The notes beneath the pieces are model-generated. The model did not search any database. It saw only the letters and a list, made by a program, of their open reading frames with translations, and was not told where the DNA came from. Of a stretch of DNA of 38,444 bases, positions 22,820 through 30,778 are shown piece by piece. Source of the stretch: Clostridiales bacterium Firm_16 (GTDB lineage: Bacteria > Bacillota > Clostridia > Saccharofermentanales > Saccharofermentanaceae); NCBI GenBank assembly GCA_001604185.1, contig LVAV01000116.1:1-38444 (forward strand), given 5' to 3'. A program made the position numbers and the translations under genes. Position 1 is the stretch's first letter, and each line of letters starts with the position of its first letter.

Positions 22820-25489
22820 CTATTCGTCGTCGCTTCCCTCCGGAAGGAATTCGAATACCTCCTCATCCTCATCTGAGCCGAAATCCATAATGCCGAGATT
22901 CGCTTCGATGGCATGGGCGATCTTATCGTACAGATCCATAACTTTGCCGTGACCCTCTTCCAGGATCACTTCATCGCCTCTGCCTGCGGCCGCTTCCATA
23001 TCCGCCGCATATTCGTATAGCTTATTCGCACCGATGGTCTTCGAGGTGCTCTTTAAAGAATGGACATAGATCTCATAATTCTTCCAGTCCCGACGCTCAT
23101 AGCAGTTCTGAAGGTGCAGGGACTTGGTCTTGTGTTCGAGACTGTATTCTGCCAGGATCGATTTATACATCTCCACATCCTTCTGGCAGAAGAACATTCC
23201 GGTCTTGGTATCCACACCTGCTTTCGCAAGGGCAGCAAAGAGTGCGGAATTTCCGTCGGGATTTTCTTCCGTCTTGCCTTCCACGGCAGAACGGTCGAGG
23301 ACGACTTTCTCCTTCGGCAGATAATCGAAAAGCATTTTCTCCAGTTCGCAGCCGTCCACCGGTTTGGTCAGATAATCGGTGAAACCTTCGGAGATATATC
23401 TCTCCCTTGCGCCCTGGACGACATCTGCTGTCAGGCAGATGATCGGGGTCTTGGCATTGATCTGACTGTCGAGGGCACGGATCTTCAGCATGGCTTCGGT
23501 ACCGTCCATCTCCGGCATACGCTGATCCATCAGGATGATGTCATAGGACTTCTCGGAAGCAAGGCGTACCGATTCGGCACCACTGAGGGCCGTATCGATC
23601 TGGATGCCGGTCCGTCTTAAGAGATTGACCACCACCGTGATGTTCATCTTGGTATCGTCCACGAGAAGAAGTCTGGCCGACGGAGCGTGGAAGATCTCCT
23701 TGTAGGTTCTGTCCTCGTCTTCATCGAGCATCTCCGGTGAATACTCACCCAAGGGTTTCTCATTGATGACTTTCTGCCAGAGTTCGAAGGAGAATACGGA
23801 GCCTTCTCCGTACTTGCTTTCCACCTTCAGTTCGCTGCCCATCAGCTTCAGAAGTTTTGTCGTGATGGCCACACCCAGTCCGGTACCTTCGATGTGGTGG
23901 TTCTTATCTTTCTCAAGCCGTTCGAAAGATTCGAAAAGCTTGTCCATATCTTCTTCCTTGATGCCGATACCGGTATCCTTGACCTTCACATCCAGAAGCA
24001 CGGATTTCTCCGGATCCTCTTTACGTTCCTTCACCTGGATAGAAAGGGTCACGGTGCCTTTCTTGGTATACTTCACGGCATTGGTCAGCAGGTTCATGAT
24101 GATCTCATTGATGCGGACATCGTCTCCGTACATTTCACAGGGAATGTCCGGATCGATCTCCAGCCGGAGTTCCAGTTCCTTGATGCGGGCACGCTCGGAA
24201 ACGGAATTAACGATATAGGTGATCTGGGGTCTTATGGCATAGCGCTCCGGCACGATCTCCATCTTGCCGTATTCGATCTTCGAGAAATCCAGAATGCTGT
24301 TTACCAGCTGCAGAAGATTTCTTCCGGACTGCCGGATGTTTCTGGAATATCCGACGATATCTCGGTTATCCGTCTCACGGAGGATCATCTCATTCATGCC
24401 CAGGATCGCATTGATCGGGGTGCGGATCTCATGAGACATATCTGCCAGGAAACGGCTCTTGGCTTTACTTGCTTCATCGGCGGCCTGCTTCTCGATCTGC
24501 AGTACGCGCTCGGCGTGTTCCTGCTGCTGCTGTCGCAGTTCATCCAGCACATGGGCCAGAAGTACGGCAATGACACCACCTACTAAAACAACAAAGGCCG
24601 TGGCGATCAGGAAACCACGCATCATGTCACTGACACTTCTGAGAAGTTCATCCTTGTTGGTGGCGATACCGACACTCCATCCGGTATTCTCCATCTCTGC
24701 CACCACGACGCCTCTTACCACGTAGTCATAATCCTTCACGTACACGGTCTGCTTCGAACCGGAACGGATATTGTCGATCACTTCTGAATAGGGTGCATTC
24801 GGGATCTCCATGACACCAAGCGGACTGTCTTCGAAATCGTAAGCCGCATTGGGGTGAACGATCATGCCCATATTCTGGTCGACCAGGAAAGCATAACTGT
24901 CTTCCGCTACATCGGCCTTGCTGATGATCTCCACAAGCGTATCGACGAAAATATCGGCACACAGGACACCCTGTAAAGTGTCTCCGGTATATACCGCCTT
25001 GGAGATCGTAATGATCGGAAGTTTCGTATCGGAATCTTTGTACGGTGCCGAGAAGAACAGTTTTCCTGTCTTGGCGGCTTCGGTGTACCAGTCACGGGTA
25101 TGCACATAATCTACCGTGCCGTCCGCTACGAAATCCGATGCACATGCCATGGTATTATCCGGGAAAGTAAAGTAGATATCGTAGATGTAACCCTTGGGAT
25201 TTAGGATCTCGCAGCTGCCCTTGAGGTAATTGTGGAAGACATCCCGGTCCTGTTCGAACATCCGGTTCAACCGAATCTCGGCGGCCATGGTGTCGATGAT
25301 CGTCGCATTGGTATTGACCCAGGCCGTCAGTTCCTTGGCATACTTCTCGGCGGCCATACTGTATTTCTCTTCCAGCTGGGATGACATGCTTTCCTTCGCT
25401 TTGCGCGCGCCGAGGGTAGACAGAAGGCCGGCGATCACCAATACCACCAGCACGATCATTATCGTCATCCTAACTCGAAAACTCTTCAT
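22820..25489 (-). CDS. dCACHE hybrid histidine kinase with receiver and HPt domains
   Basis: This 889-residue membrane sensor heads the operon. A first membrane helix (about 10-28) is followed by an extracellular dCACHE-type domain (about 35-285) with YIYDIYFTFPDN, TRDWYTEA and VLCADIFVDTL, the fold that usually binds small molecules such as amino or carboxylic acids. A second helix lies at about 292-314. HisKA has His353 (MSHEIRTP); the ATPase domain has DTGIGI and GTGLGVAI; the receiver has Asp655 (IILMDQRMPEMDG); the HPt has His810 (VHSLKSTS). The acidic C-terminus carries VFEFLPE. No clear Shine-Dalgarno precedes the ATG; ATG codons at residues 8 and 11 are alternatives, but both would shorten the first helix's charged lead. 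Confidence 0.92.
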   Translation of the reverse strand: MKSFRVRMTIMIVLVVLVIAGLLSTLGARKAKESMSSQLEEKYSMAAEKYAKELTAWVNTNATIIDTMAAEIRLNRMFEQDRDVFHNYLKGSCEILNPKGYIYDIYFTFPDNTMACASDFVADGTVDYVHTRDWYTEAAKTGKLFFSAPYKDSDTKLPIITISKAVYTGDTLQGVLCADIFVDTLVEIISKADVAEDSYAFLVDQNMGMIVHPNAAYDFEDSPLGVMEIPNAPYSEVIDNIRSGSKQTVYVKDYDYVVRGVVVAEMENTGWSVGIATNKDELLRSVSDMMRGFLIATAFVVLVGGVIAVLLAHVLDELRQQQQEHAERVLQIEKQAADEASKAKSRFLADMSHEIRTPINAILGMNEMILRETDNRDIVGYSRNIRQSGRNLLQLVNSILDFSKIEYGKMEIVPERYAIRPQITYIVNSVSERARIKELELRLEIDPDIPCEMYGDDVRINEIIMNLLTNAVKYTKKGTVTLSIQVKERKEDPEKSVLLDVKVKDTGIGIKEEDMDKLFESFERLEKDKNHHIEGTGLGVAITTKLLKLMGSELKVESKYGEGSVFSFELWQKVINEKPLGEYSPEMLDEDEDRTYKEIFHAPSARLLLVDDTKMNITVVVNLLRRTGIQIDTALSGAESVRLASEKSYDIILMDQRMPEMDGTEAMLKIRALDSQINAKTPIICLTADVVQGARERYISEGFTDYLTKPVDGCELEKMLFDYLPKEKVVLDRSAVEGKTEENPDGNSALFAALAKAGVDTKTGMFFCQKDVEMYKSILAEYSLEHKTKSLHLQNCYERRDWKNYEIYVHSLKSTSKTIGANKLYEYAADMEAAAGRGDEVILEEGHGKVMDLYDKIAHAIEANLGIMDFGSDEDEEVFEFLPEGSDDE

Positions 25490-25581
25490 ACCCTATAACA
25501 TCCGGCGGTCCTGCGCGCCGCCGCTCCCCCAAAGCTGCCTCGATTCTGCCATGTCTTGCGACCGCAGAGATGCATATAGTA

Positions 25582-25590
25582 ATTGTAGCA
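25582..25590 (-). promoter_or_regulatory. Extended -10 promoter candidate for the signalling operon
   Basis: On the minus strand TGCTACAAT forms an extended -10 (TGn plus TACAAT) 92 nt before the start codon, without a good -35. It would give a leader of about 85 nt containing a GC-rich hairpin (GGCGG and CCGCC arms near 25503-25518). No cyclic di-GMP riboswitch is recognisable in it. Confidence 0.35.
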
Positions 25591-25667
25591 TACACATACC
25601 CCCTTTCGTTGATCGAAAGTGCATTTTTTCGCCCTTCGTACACATTTTTCCGCATCCTATTTACCCT

Positions 25668-27422
25668 TTATTCATCAAAGTGAAAACCGATGTGTCTTTT
25701 CTCTTTTTCCACAGGTCTCATGACCGGCATCACGAAGTCCTCTTTCTGCAGTTCGAAGACCGGTTCTTCCTGCATTTCCGGATCTGAGAATACGCGGGAA
25801 GCGTAGTTCAGGATCGCGTTTTCCGCCAGGTTTCTGCAGAAGCGTCCGTTGCCGTTCTCCACATTCTCTGATGCTGTCTGAAGTATGGACATGGCCTTCT
25901 CTCGGGCATCCGGTGAAATGGTAAAACCTCTTCTTTTCGCTTCCAGTTCCAGAATGCGGAGCAGTTCCTCCGAGGAGTAGTCCAGGAACTCCAGTCTGAA
26001 CGGAACTCTCGAGCGCATACCCGGATTCTTCTTGAGGAGTTCTTCCATCTGGTCAGGATAGCCGGCCAGGACCACGATGGTATCTTCCCGGTGATTCTCC
26101 ATCTCCTGAACGATAGCGTTGATGGCTTCATCTCCGAAGGAATTGTCCCGGTCATCCAGAAGGGAGTATGCTTCGTCGATGAAGAGGAGTTTGCCTTTCG
26201 CTTTCTCGAAGACTTTCTTGATGCCGACTGCGGTATGACCTACATACTGACCCACCAGATCTCCTCGTCCGGTCTCCACGATCGTATCGCTTTTCAGGAT
26301 GCCGATCCGGAAGAAGATCCGGGCCAGGATCCGGGCGACGGTGGTCTTGGCGGTGCCAGGATTGCCGACGAATTCCATGTTCAGCGTGATGGGAAGCATG
26401 TCCTTTTTCTTCTCCGTCATAGCCTTTCTCATCCGGGCAAAAGCTTCGATCTTTCTGACCTGTTCTTTCACATTCTCCAGACCGATCAACTGATCCAGTT
26501 CTTCCTGCGGATCCGTGTCGTTGCTCTTGAGGTTCTTCCGCTCCTCTCGCTGCTGTCTGCGAAGACGTCTTCTCTTCTCGAGAGGATCCTCTTCTTCCTC
26601 TGGTTCCTCTTCGGCTTCCGCGTCACAGAAGGCCTCCGCCAGGAACTTCGGATCCTCCTCATCCCATTCCAGGTCCAGAACGAGATCCTGGTCCTCGGTT
26701 TTTCTTTTCTCCTCTTTCTTCTTGTTCCGGAAGAAGCGGTTACGGTCTACGGTTTCCAGCGCGCTCTTAAGAATACTGTCGAGACACGGGTGGTGAGGAT
26801 AATAGGTCAGCGGCACCAGTTTCTGGTCCTTCTTCTCCGACTTGTACTCGTAGATCGTCTGGAAAGGAAAGAAGATCATCAGACTGCTCCGGAGTTTGAC
26901 GGAAGCCGCCGCAGGGGTGCTGAGCAGTGTAACCGCCAGCCGGTTGCCTGTCATCCTGTCGCTGAAGATCAGGGTGCGGAAGATTACGTGTTCTTCCTGA
27001 AAAGCACTCAGTATCTCCGTGGCAACGGTTCCCATACGTTCTCTGTTGGCATCCCAGCCGGAGCGTTCCGTGGCCTGGGTGGAGAAGAAGTAAACATGTC
27101 TTCCTTCTGCAAAAAGATCCGCCACGGATCCGGTATCGTAGAGCCTCTTCAATTTGAAAGATGCAAAGGTCCAGTCCAGAGATTTCATGGAGAGTGTCAG
27201 CGGGTCGTTGGAAAAGACCGTCATCTTCGGATCTTTTCTTCCGCAGGTTTCGATCTGGATCCCGATATACTTGTCTTTGTCCAGCTGCAATACATTAAAG
27301 TTCACACGCTTCATGGCTTCAAAAACGTGCTTTTCCAAAGAGTACGGATCCTCTTCGTGCCGCAGGATCCTTGCTGCGAAACTGATCTTGTCATTCTTAG
27401 CAATAGATAAATAGTTCGTCAT
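25668..27422 (-). CDS. CbbX/SpoVK-type AAA+ ATPase with unrecognised N-terminal domain
   Basis: The protein has 584 residues. The C-terminal AAA+ module (about 310-575) is of the CbbX/SpoVK/EccA type: Walker A GNPGTAKTT at 353-361, Walker B LLFIDEAYS around 412-420, sensor VLAGYPDQM, and arginine finger in PGMRSRVPF. Such ATPases remodel or activate partner proteins. Residues 1 to about 225 do not match a family I know; a very charged linker (about 233-300, Glu-rich then Arg-rich) joins the halves. The frame reaches a GTG at 27434, but the ATG at 27422 with GAGG 6 nt upstream is preferred. It precedes the signalling operon in the same direction with 178 nt between, so readthrough is possible. 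Its target is unknown. Confidence 0.87.
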   Translation of the reverse strand: MTNYLSIAKNDKISFAARILRHEEDPYSLEKHVFEAMKRVNFNVLQLDKDKYIGIQIETCGRKDPKMTVFSNDPLTLSMKSLDWTFASFKLKRLYDTGSVADLFAEGRHVYFFSTQATERSGWDANRERMGTVATEILSAFQEEHVIFRTLIFSDRMTGNRLAVTLLSTPAAASVKLRSSLMIFFPFQTIYEYKSEKKDQKLVPLTYYPHHPCLDSILKSALETVDRNRFFRNKKKEEKRKTEDQDLVLDLEWDEEDPKFLAEAFCDAEAEEEPEEEEDPLEKRRRLRRQQREERKNLKSNDTDPQEELDQLIGLENVKEQVRKIEAFARMRKAMTEKKKDMLPITLNMEFVGNPGTAKTTVARILARIFFRIGILKSDTIVETGRGDLVGQYVGHTAVGIKKVFEKAKGKLLFIDEAYSLLDDRDNSFGDEAINAIVQEMENHREDTIVVLAGYPDQMEELLKKNPGMRSRVPFRLEFLDYSSEELLRILELEAKRRGFTISPDAREKAMSILQTASENVENGNGRFCRNLAENAILNYASRVFSDPEMQEEPVFELQKEDFVMPVMRPVEKEKRHIGFHFDE

Positions 27423-27643
27423 ACTGTGCCTCACTTTCCGGTGAATCCATCACCATCGTGCAAACGTTTCATAGAATCATCGGGATGGTCTTCCGAAGAA
27501 GACGCGTCATAGAATCGAACCCGGGCTATTCCCTGGCGCGCTCGCTGTGCTTTCGCACAGGTCGTCGCAGCGCTTCGCCGGTCGGCCGCCCGAGGTTGTT
27601 CAGTGACTTATTGTCAAGGTTCGGTCCGAGATCTCAGCACAGC

Positions 27644-27723
27644 AAAAAGCCGTGGAAAGGAGATTCTGCGAACGGGCACACCACTCCCTATGGTGTACGT
27701 CGCTCAATCTCATTTCCACGGCT
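27644..27723 (-). terminator. Nested hairpin with T-run (terminator or small structured RNA)
   Basis: An 18-bp stem with one mismatch (27648-27665 against 27706-27723) encloses GCG/CGC and ACG/CGT steps and an apical ACACCA-TGGTGT stem with a 7-nt loop. On the minus strand the base is followed directly by TTTTT. That is the layout of an intrinsic terminator, but the apical part is larger and more elaborate than needed, so a structured RNA ending at this point is also possible. Confidence 0.55.
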
Positions 27724-27815
27724 GTTCTATCCTTATGCCGGAAAAATATATTCAATTTTCCACTAACGATTTACTCTGAAATCCTATCGCGTTAAGCGGG
27801 GCTTCCCGAAATCGT

Positions 27816-27859
27816 TGAGGGTATTGTACTACGGAGAATCCACAGATACAATACCCTCA
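27816..27859 (-). terminator. Inverted repeat after the oxidase gene
   Basis: TGAGGGTATTGTA (27816-27828) and TACAATACCCTCA (27847-27859) are exact inverted repeats around an 18-nt loop, starting 9 nt past the oxidase stop codon. The T-run on the minus strand is poor (ACGATTT), while the plus side has TTTT. It is probably a terminator or an mRNA 3'-end stabiliser. Confidence 0.6.
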
Positions 27860-27868
27860 TTTTCAGAT

Positions 27869-28771
27869 TTACAAGTTTTTCATAATCAGGCAGCGGCCGT
27901 CGATGTCGCTGACCTTGGCGAAGCCGGTGCAGCTCATGACGAAGCGCAGTTCGTCATTGACGGAAGTCAGGAACTTCTTGGCTCCTTCCACGCCTTTCTC
28001 TTCCAGATCCGGAAGCATGGATCTTCCTACTGCCGCCGCGTCAGCACCCAGAGCCAGACACTTATATACATCGGCGCCGGATGCGATGCCGCAGTCCACG
28101 ATGATCTTTACACCTGTTCCTTCCAGAGCTTCCTTGATCTTCGGCAGGATCTGCATCGGCGGTACCGCGTACGGAAGTCTGCCGTGATGGTGGCTGACGA
28201 TGATGGCTTTCGCACCCAGTCTTGCGCTCTTCACTGCATCCTCGACACTCAGCACGCCCTTAATGAAGAAGGGAAGTTTCGTGGAGTTGATATAGGAACT
28301 GATCATGTCGGAAGTCTGTACTGCCATCTCTTCACCGATGACTACATCCAGTCCGTTGTTACCGAAGATATGGTCAATATCCATACCGATACCGAAGGCG
28401 CCGTGGGCCTCGGCGAACTGCATCTGGTCTCTGACTTTGCCGTTATCGGCATAGGGCTTCACGATGCGGACAGTCTTGGCTCCGGTAGCCGCGATGGTCT
28501 CGTAGCGGTCGTTCTCCATCATGCCGACAAAGTTCAGAAGATTCATTTCGCGAGTTGCGATGGAGTACTCTTCCAGGCCCGTCTTCTCTCTTCCCTTGAA
28601 CTGGGCAAGGTGGGAGAATGCCGGTGTCATGACCGGGCTTGCGAAGGTCGCGCCGAGAAATTCGATACTTGTATCGGCCACCACGGAATCAATGAGGCGC
28701 TCCGTGATCAGGATGCTGTCCATGTAACGGGCGGTGATCTCATTTGCGTCGGAAATTCTACTGTATGCCAT
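27869..28771 (-). CDS. FMN-dependent alpha-hydroxy-acid oxidase/dehydrogenase family protein
   Basis: The 300-residue cytoplasmic TIM-barrel flavoprotein is related to lactate and glycolate oxidases. FMN-phosphate contacts are expected at FFIKGV (Lys171), VDCGIASGADV and AAVGR. The catalytic histidine region reads SHHHGR (194-198) where classical members have SNHGGRQ, so His and Arg are kept but the neighbourhood differs. Length is short compared with about 350-380 residues for classical members. GGAGG stands 6 nt before the ATG, and the start overlaps the isomerase gene by 14 nt, implying coupled translation. In an anaerobe it may act as a dehydrogenase rather than an oxidase; the substrate could be the product of the upstream isomerase, which is inference. 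Confidence 0.82.
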   Translation of the reverse strand: MAYSRISDANEITARYMDSILITERLIDSVVADTSIEFLGATFASPVMTPAFSHLAQFKGREKTGLEEYSIATREMNLLNFVGMMENDRYETIAATGAKTVRIVKPYADNGKVRDQMQFAEAHGAFGIGMDIDHIFGNNGLDVVIGEEMAVQTSDMISSYINSTKLPFFIKGVLSVEDAVKSARLGAKAIIVSHHHGRLPYAVPPMQILPKIKEALEGTGVKIIVDCGIASGADVYKCLALGADAAAVGRSMLPDLEEKGVEGAKKFLTSVNDELRFVMSCTGFAKVSDIDGRCLIMKNL

Positions 28772-29582
28772 AAAGCACCTCCTTAAGATAATTCATGTAG
28801 TGGATATATTCTTCGTCTGTGTTCAGATGTTCCAGGATCACCGGCATGTCCGGATCCAGTGCGGACATTTTCTCTACGTAGTAGCGGAGTGGAAATTCGC
28901 CTTGTCCCGGTGCGCATTCCTGAAGCTGGAATGTGTATTCTTCTTTCAGGTGGACGTCCTTGATGTGGCAGCTGCGGATCTTGCTTCCGAGAAGCCGGAC
29001 ACAGCGGTCCACGAAATCTTCCGCATGGTAATAGCGGTTGGCGGAGTTGGTCATGTTGATGATGTCCATGTGCACGGCGAAGCGGTCGCGGTTCACCTCT
29101 TCCAGAAGTTTCACGTAATCCTCCGGACTGGTGGGTACCATCCATGGCATGGGTTCCAGAGTGAAGAAGGTATTCGTGATCTCCGCACGATCGATGATCT
29201 CCTGCACCATACGGACAAGTTCTTTTCGCGTGTCATCGGAGAAATTCTCTCTATAGTGGCCGTCCCAACGGGGCCCCATGGCACCGGCCACATTCACGGC
29301 ACAACGGGCACCGATGCGGTCGGCCAGTTTCAGCTGGGCGACACAGTAATCCCGCTGCTTCTTTCTATCTTCCGGATCCAGGGACATGGCGTTGCGCCAG
29401 ATACCGACTTCGGCGATGAGGAGGTCATTGGCCCGAGCCGCCTCCACATACGCATCGATCTTCTCCTCCGGGTCATCGGAGGACAGGGGGAATACCACCG
29501 AACGACAGCCCAGGGCTATCTGGTTTCTTGCCCACTCTTCGGGGGAACTGTGTTGTAATGGGGACGATGTTCCGAGTCTCAT
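28758..29582 (-). CDS. Sugar phosphate isomerase/epimerase-like TIM barrel protein
   Basis: This 274-residue protein is of the xylose-isomerase-like (AP endonuclease family 2) superfamily. Metal-ligand-like positions are seen in TLEPMPW, HMDIINM, SCHIKDVHL and PVILEHL. It is expected to bind a divalent metal and act on a sugar, inositol or hydroxypyruvate-type substrate; the specific reaction is unknown. The frame is open from 29639, inside the end of hydE, but the ATG at 29582, preceded by GAGGTG, lies 10 nt after the hydE stop and is preferred. It sits between hydE and the FMN oxidase in one operon. Confidence 0.83.
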   Translation of the reverse strand: MRLGTSSPLQHSSPEEWARNQIALGCRSVVFPLSSDDPEEKIDAYVEAARANDLLIAEVGIWRNAMSLDPEDRKKQRDYCVAQLKLADRIGARCAVNVAGAMGPRWDGHYRENFSDDTRKELVRMVQEIIDRAEITNTFFTLEPMPWMVPTSPEDYVKLLEEVNRDRFAVHMDIINMTNSANRYYHAEDFVDRCVRLLGSKIRSCHIKDVHLKEEYTFQLQECAPGQGEFPLRYYVEKMSALDPDMPVILEHLNTDEEYIHYMNYLKEVLYGIQ

Positions 29583-29592
29583 TGCATGCACC

Positions 29593-30666
29593 TCACTTCG
29601 CGAATTTGATATGGTCACCTCTTTTTTGCACGACTTCATAGCCGACGCTTGCTACCCGGGCGGTCATGCAGCGGATGCATTCCGCCGCCTCGTCACCGGT
29701 ACAGATCTTGTTATCGTAAAGAAGATATTTGCCTCGTACATTGGAAGGAGACAGATTCGGCATCACTACGTTGGCGCCTGCCAGGATCCCCTTCTCCCGG
29801 CCCATGGGGTCGATGGTCCCAAGGGCAGTTGTAGCCGGAAGCAGCACCTCCGGCAGCATCAGGCGGATCACGGAAAGAAGGCGCAGGGTCATCTCTACCG
29901 TGCCCGCAGGAAGTGCTGCGTATTCGGTATCGTGATGGGGAATGAATGGACCGATGCCCACCATCTCCGGCTGCAGTTTCCGGAGGAAACGCAGGTCTTC
30001 AACAAGGTGCTCCGTTTTCTGTCCCGGGGAACCGATCATCATGCCGGCACCTACCTGGAAGCCGATGTCCTTCAGGTCCTGAAGGCATTGCATGCGGTGG
30101 TCGAAAGACATCTCGGCCGGATGCAGATATTCGTAGTGCTCTTTGTTGGCAGTCTCATGACGGAGAAGATAGCGGTCTGCTCCCGCCTCGAAAAGTTTCC
30201 TATAGCTTTCTTTCTCTCTTTCACCGATGGAAAGGGTCACGGCGCAGTCCGGATGTCGTTCCTTGATGCCGCGGACAATATTGACCAGGCGCTCATCCGT
30301 GTAGTACGGATCTTCGCCGCTCTGCAGTACAATGGTGCGGAAACCCAGGTCATATCCCATGTCACTACACTGGAAGATCTCTTCTTCACTGAGACGATAG
30401 CGCTGGGCATTTCGGTTATCTCTTCGGATGCCACAGTAGCGGCAGTTGTTCTTACAGTAATTGGAAAATTCCACCAGTCCGCGAAGATACACTTCTTTCC
30501 CGTAGATCTTCTCGCGGACATCTCTTGCTTTCTGCGCCAGATAGGAATCGAATTCCTTATCGTCGCACAGAAGGACCTCCAGGAATTCTTCGTCTGTCAG
30601 ATCGCGTGTCTCGGCGAGTTTATCGGCCAGAGCGATATAGTAAGCGTGCTTGTCAGTATTGTCCAT
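29593..30666 (-). CDS. hydE: [FeFe]-hydrogenase H-cluster maturase HydE (radical SAM)
   Basis: The 357-residue radical SAM enzyme has Cys71-x3-Cys75-x2-Cys78 in CKNNCRYCG. Supporting motifs are VLQSGEDPYY, LLRHETAN, GAGMMIGSPGQ, IPHHDTEYA and the C-terminal CTGDEAAECIRC. HydE helps build the diiron subcluster of [FeFe]-hydrogenases from a cysteine-derived precursor. hydG, hydF and the hydrogenase itself are absent from the window. The frame is open to 30795, but the ATG at 30666 with GAGG 5 nt upstream fits the family N-terminus. A PylB-like or other HydE paralogue doing another job is a less likely alternative, made worth considering by the metabolic genes downstream. Confidence 0.9.
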   Translation of the reverse strand: MDNTDKHAYYIALADKLAETRDLTDEEFLEVLLCDDKEFDSYLAQKARDVREKIYGKEVYLRGLVEFSNYCKNNCRYCGIRRDNRNAQRYRLSEEEIFQCSDMGYDLGFRTIVLQSGEDPYYTDERLVNIVRGIKERHPDCAVTLSIGEREKESYRKLFEAGADRYLLRHETANKEHYEYLHPAEMSFDHRMQCLQDLKDIGFQVGAGMMIGSPGQKTEHLVEDLRFLRKLQPEMVGIGPFIPHHDTEYAALPAGTVEMTLRLLSVIRLMLPEVLLPATTALGTIDPMGREKGILAGANVVMPNLSPSNVRGKYLLYDNKICTGDEAAECIRCMTARVASVGYEVVQKRGDHIKFAK

Positions 30667-30778
30667 GGTTGCCTCGTTCCACTCAACGCAAGCAACTTGA
30701 GGGATGCCTGCAGTTGAACTTTTTCTATCCCATATTTTCCTTCTTTTCGGAACAATACGCAATCTTTTTCTTTCGCGG

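Larger units (their letters stand above)
27423..27868. other. 446-bp gene-free interval with several strong inverted repeats
   Basis: No credible coding region is found. From the right it holds a 13-bp perfect inverted repeat (27816-27859), a 76-nt nested hairpin (27648-27723), and a very GC-rich tract with CTGTGC-TTTC-GCACAG (27545-27560) inside a run of alternating GCG/CGC motifs. The remainder, about 27423-27520, includes the AAA+ gene's ribosome site and no promoter I can support. The arrangement could be tandem terminators of the oxidase operon, a palindromic repeat element, or a structured noncoding RNA on the minus strand. Confidence 0.6.

Noticed and set aside
25490..25667. Possible cyclic di-GMP riboswitch in the leader of the signalling operon
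   Set aside because: The conserved core and paired stems of the known GEMM classes are not present; only a GC-rich hairpin and a short CTTTCG/CGAAAG stem are seen.
27505..27535. tRNA-like TTCGATTC motif (minus strand GGGTTCGATTCT)
   Set aside because: The flanking bases do not form the five-pair T stem and no acceptor, anticodon or D arms can be folded around it.
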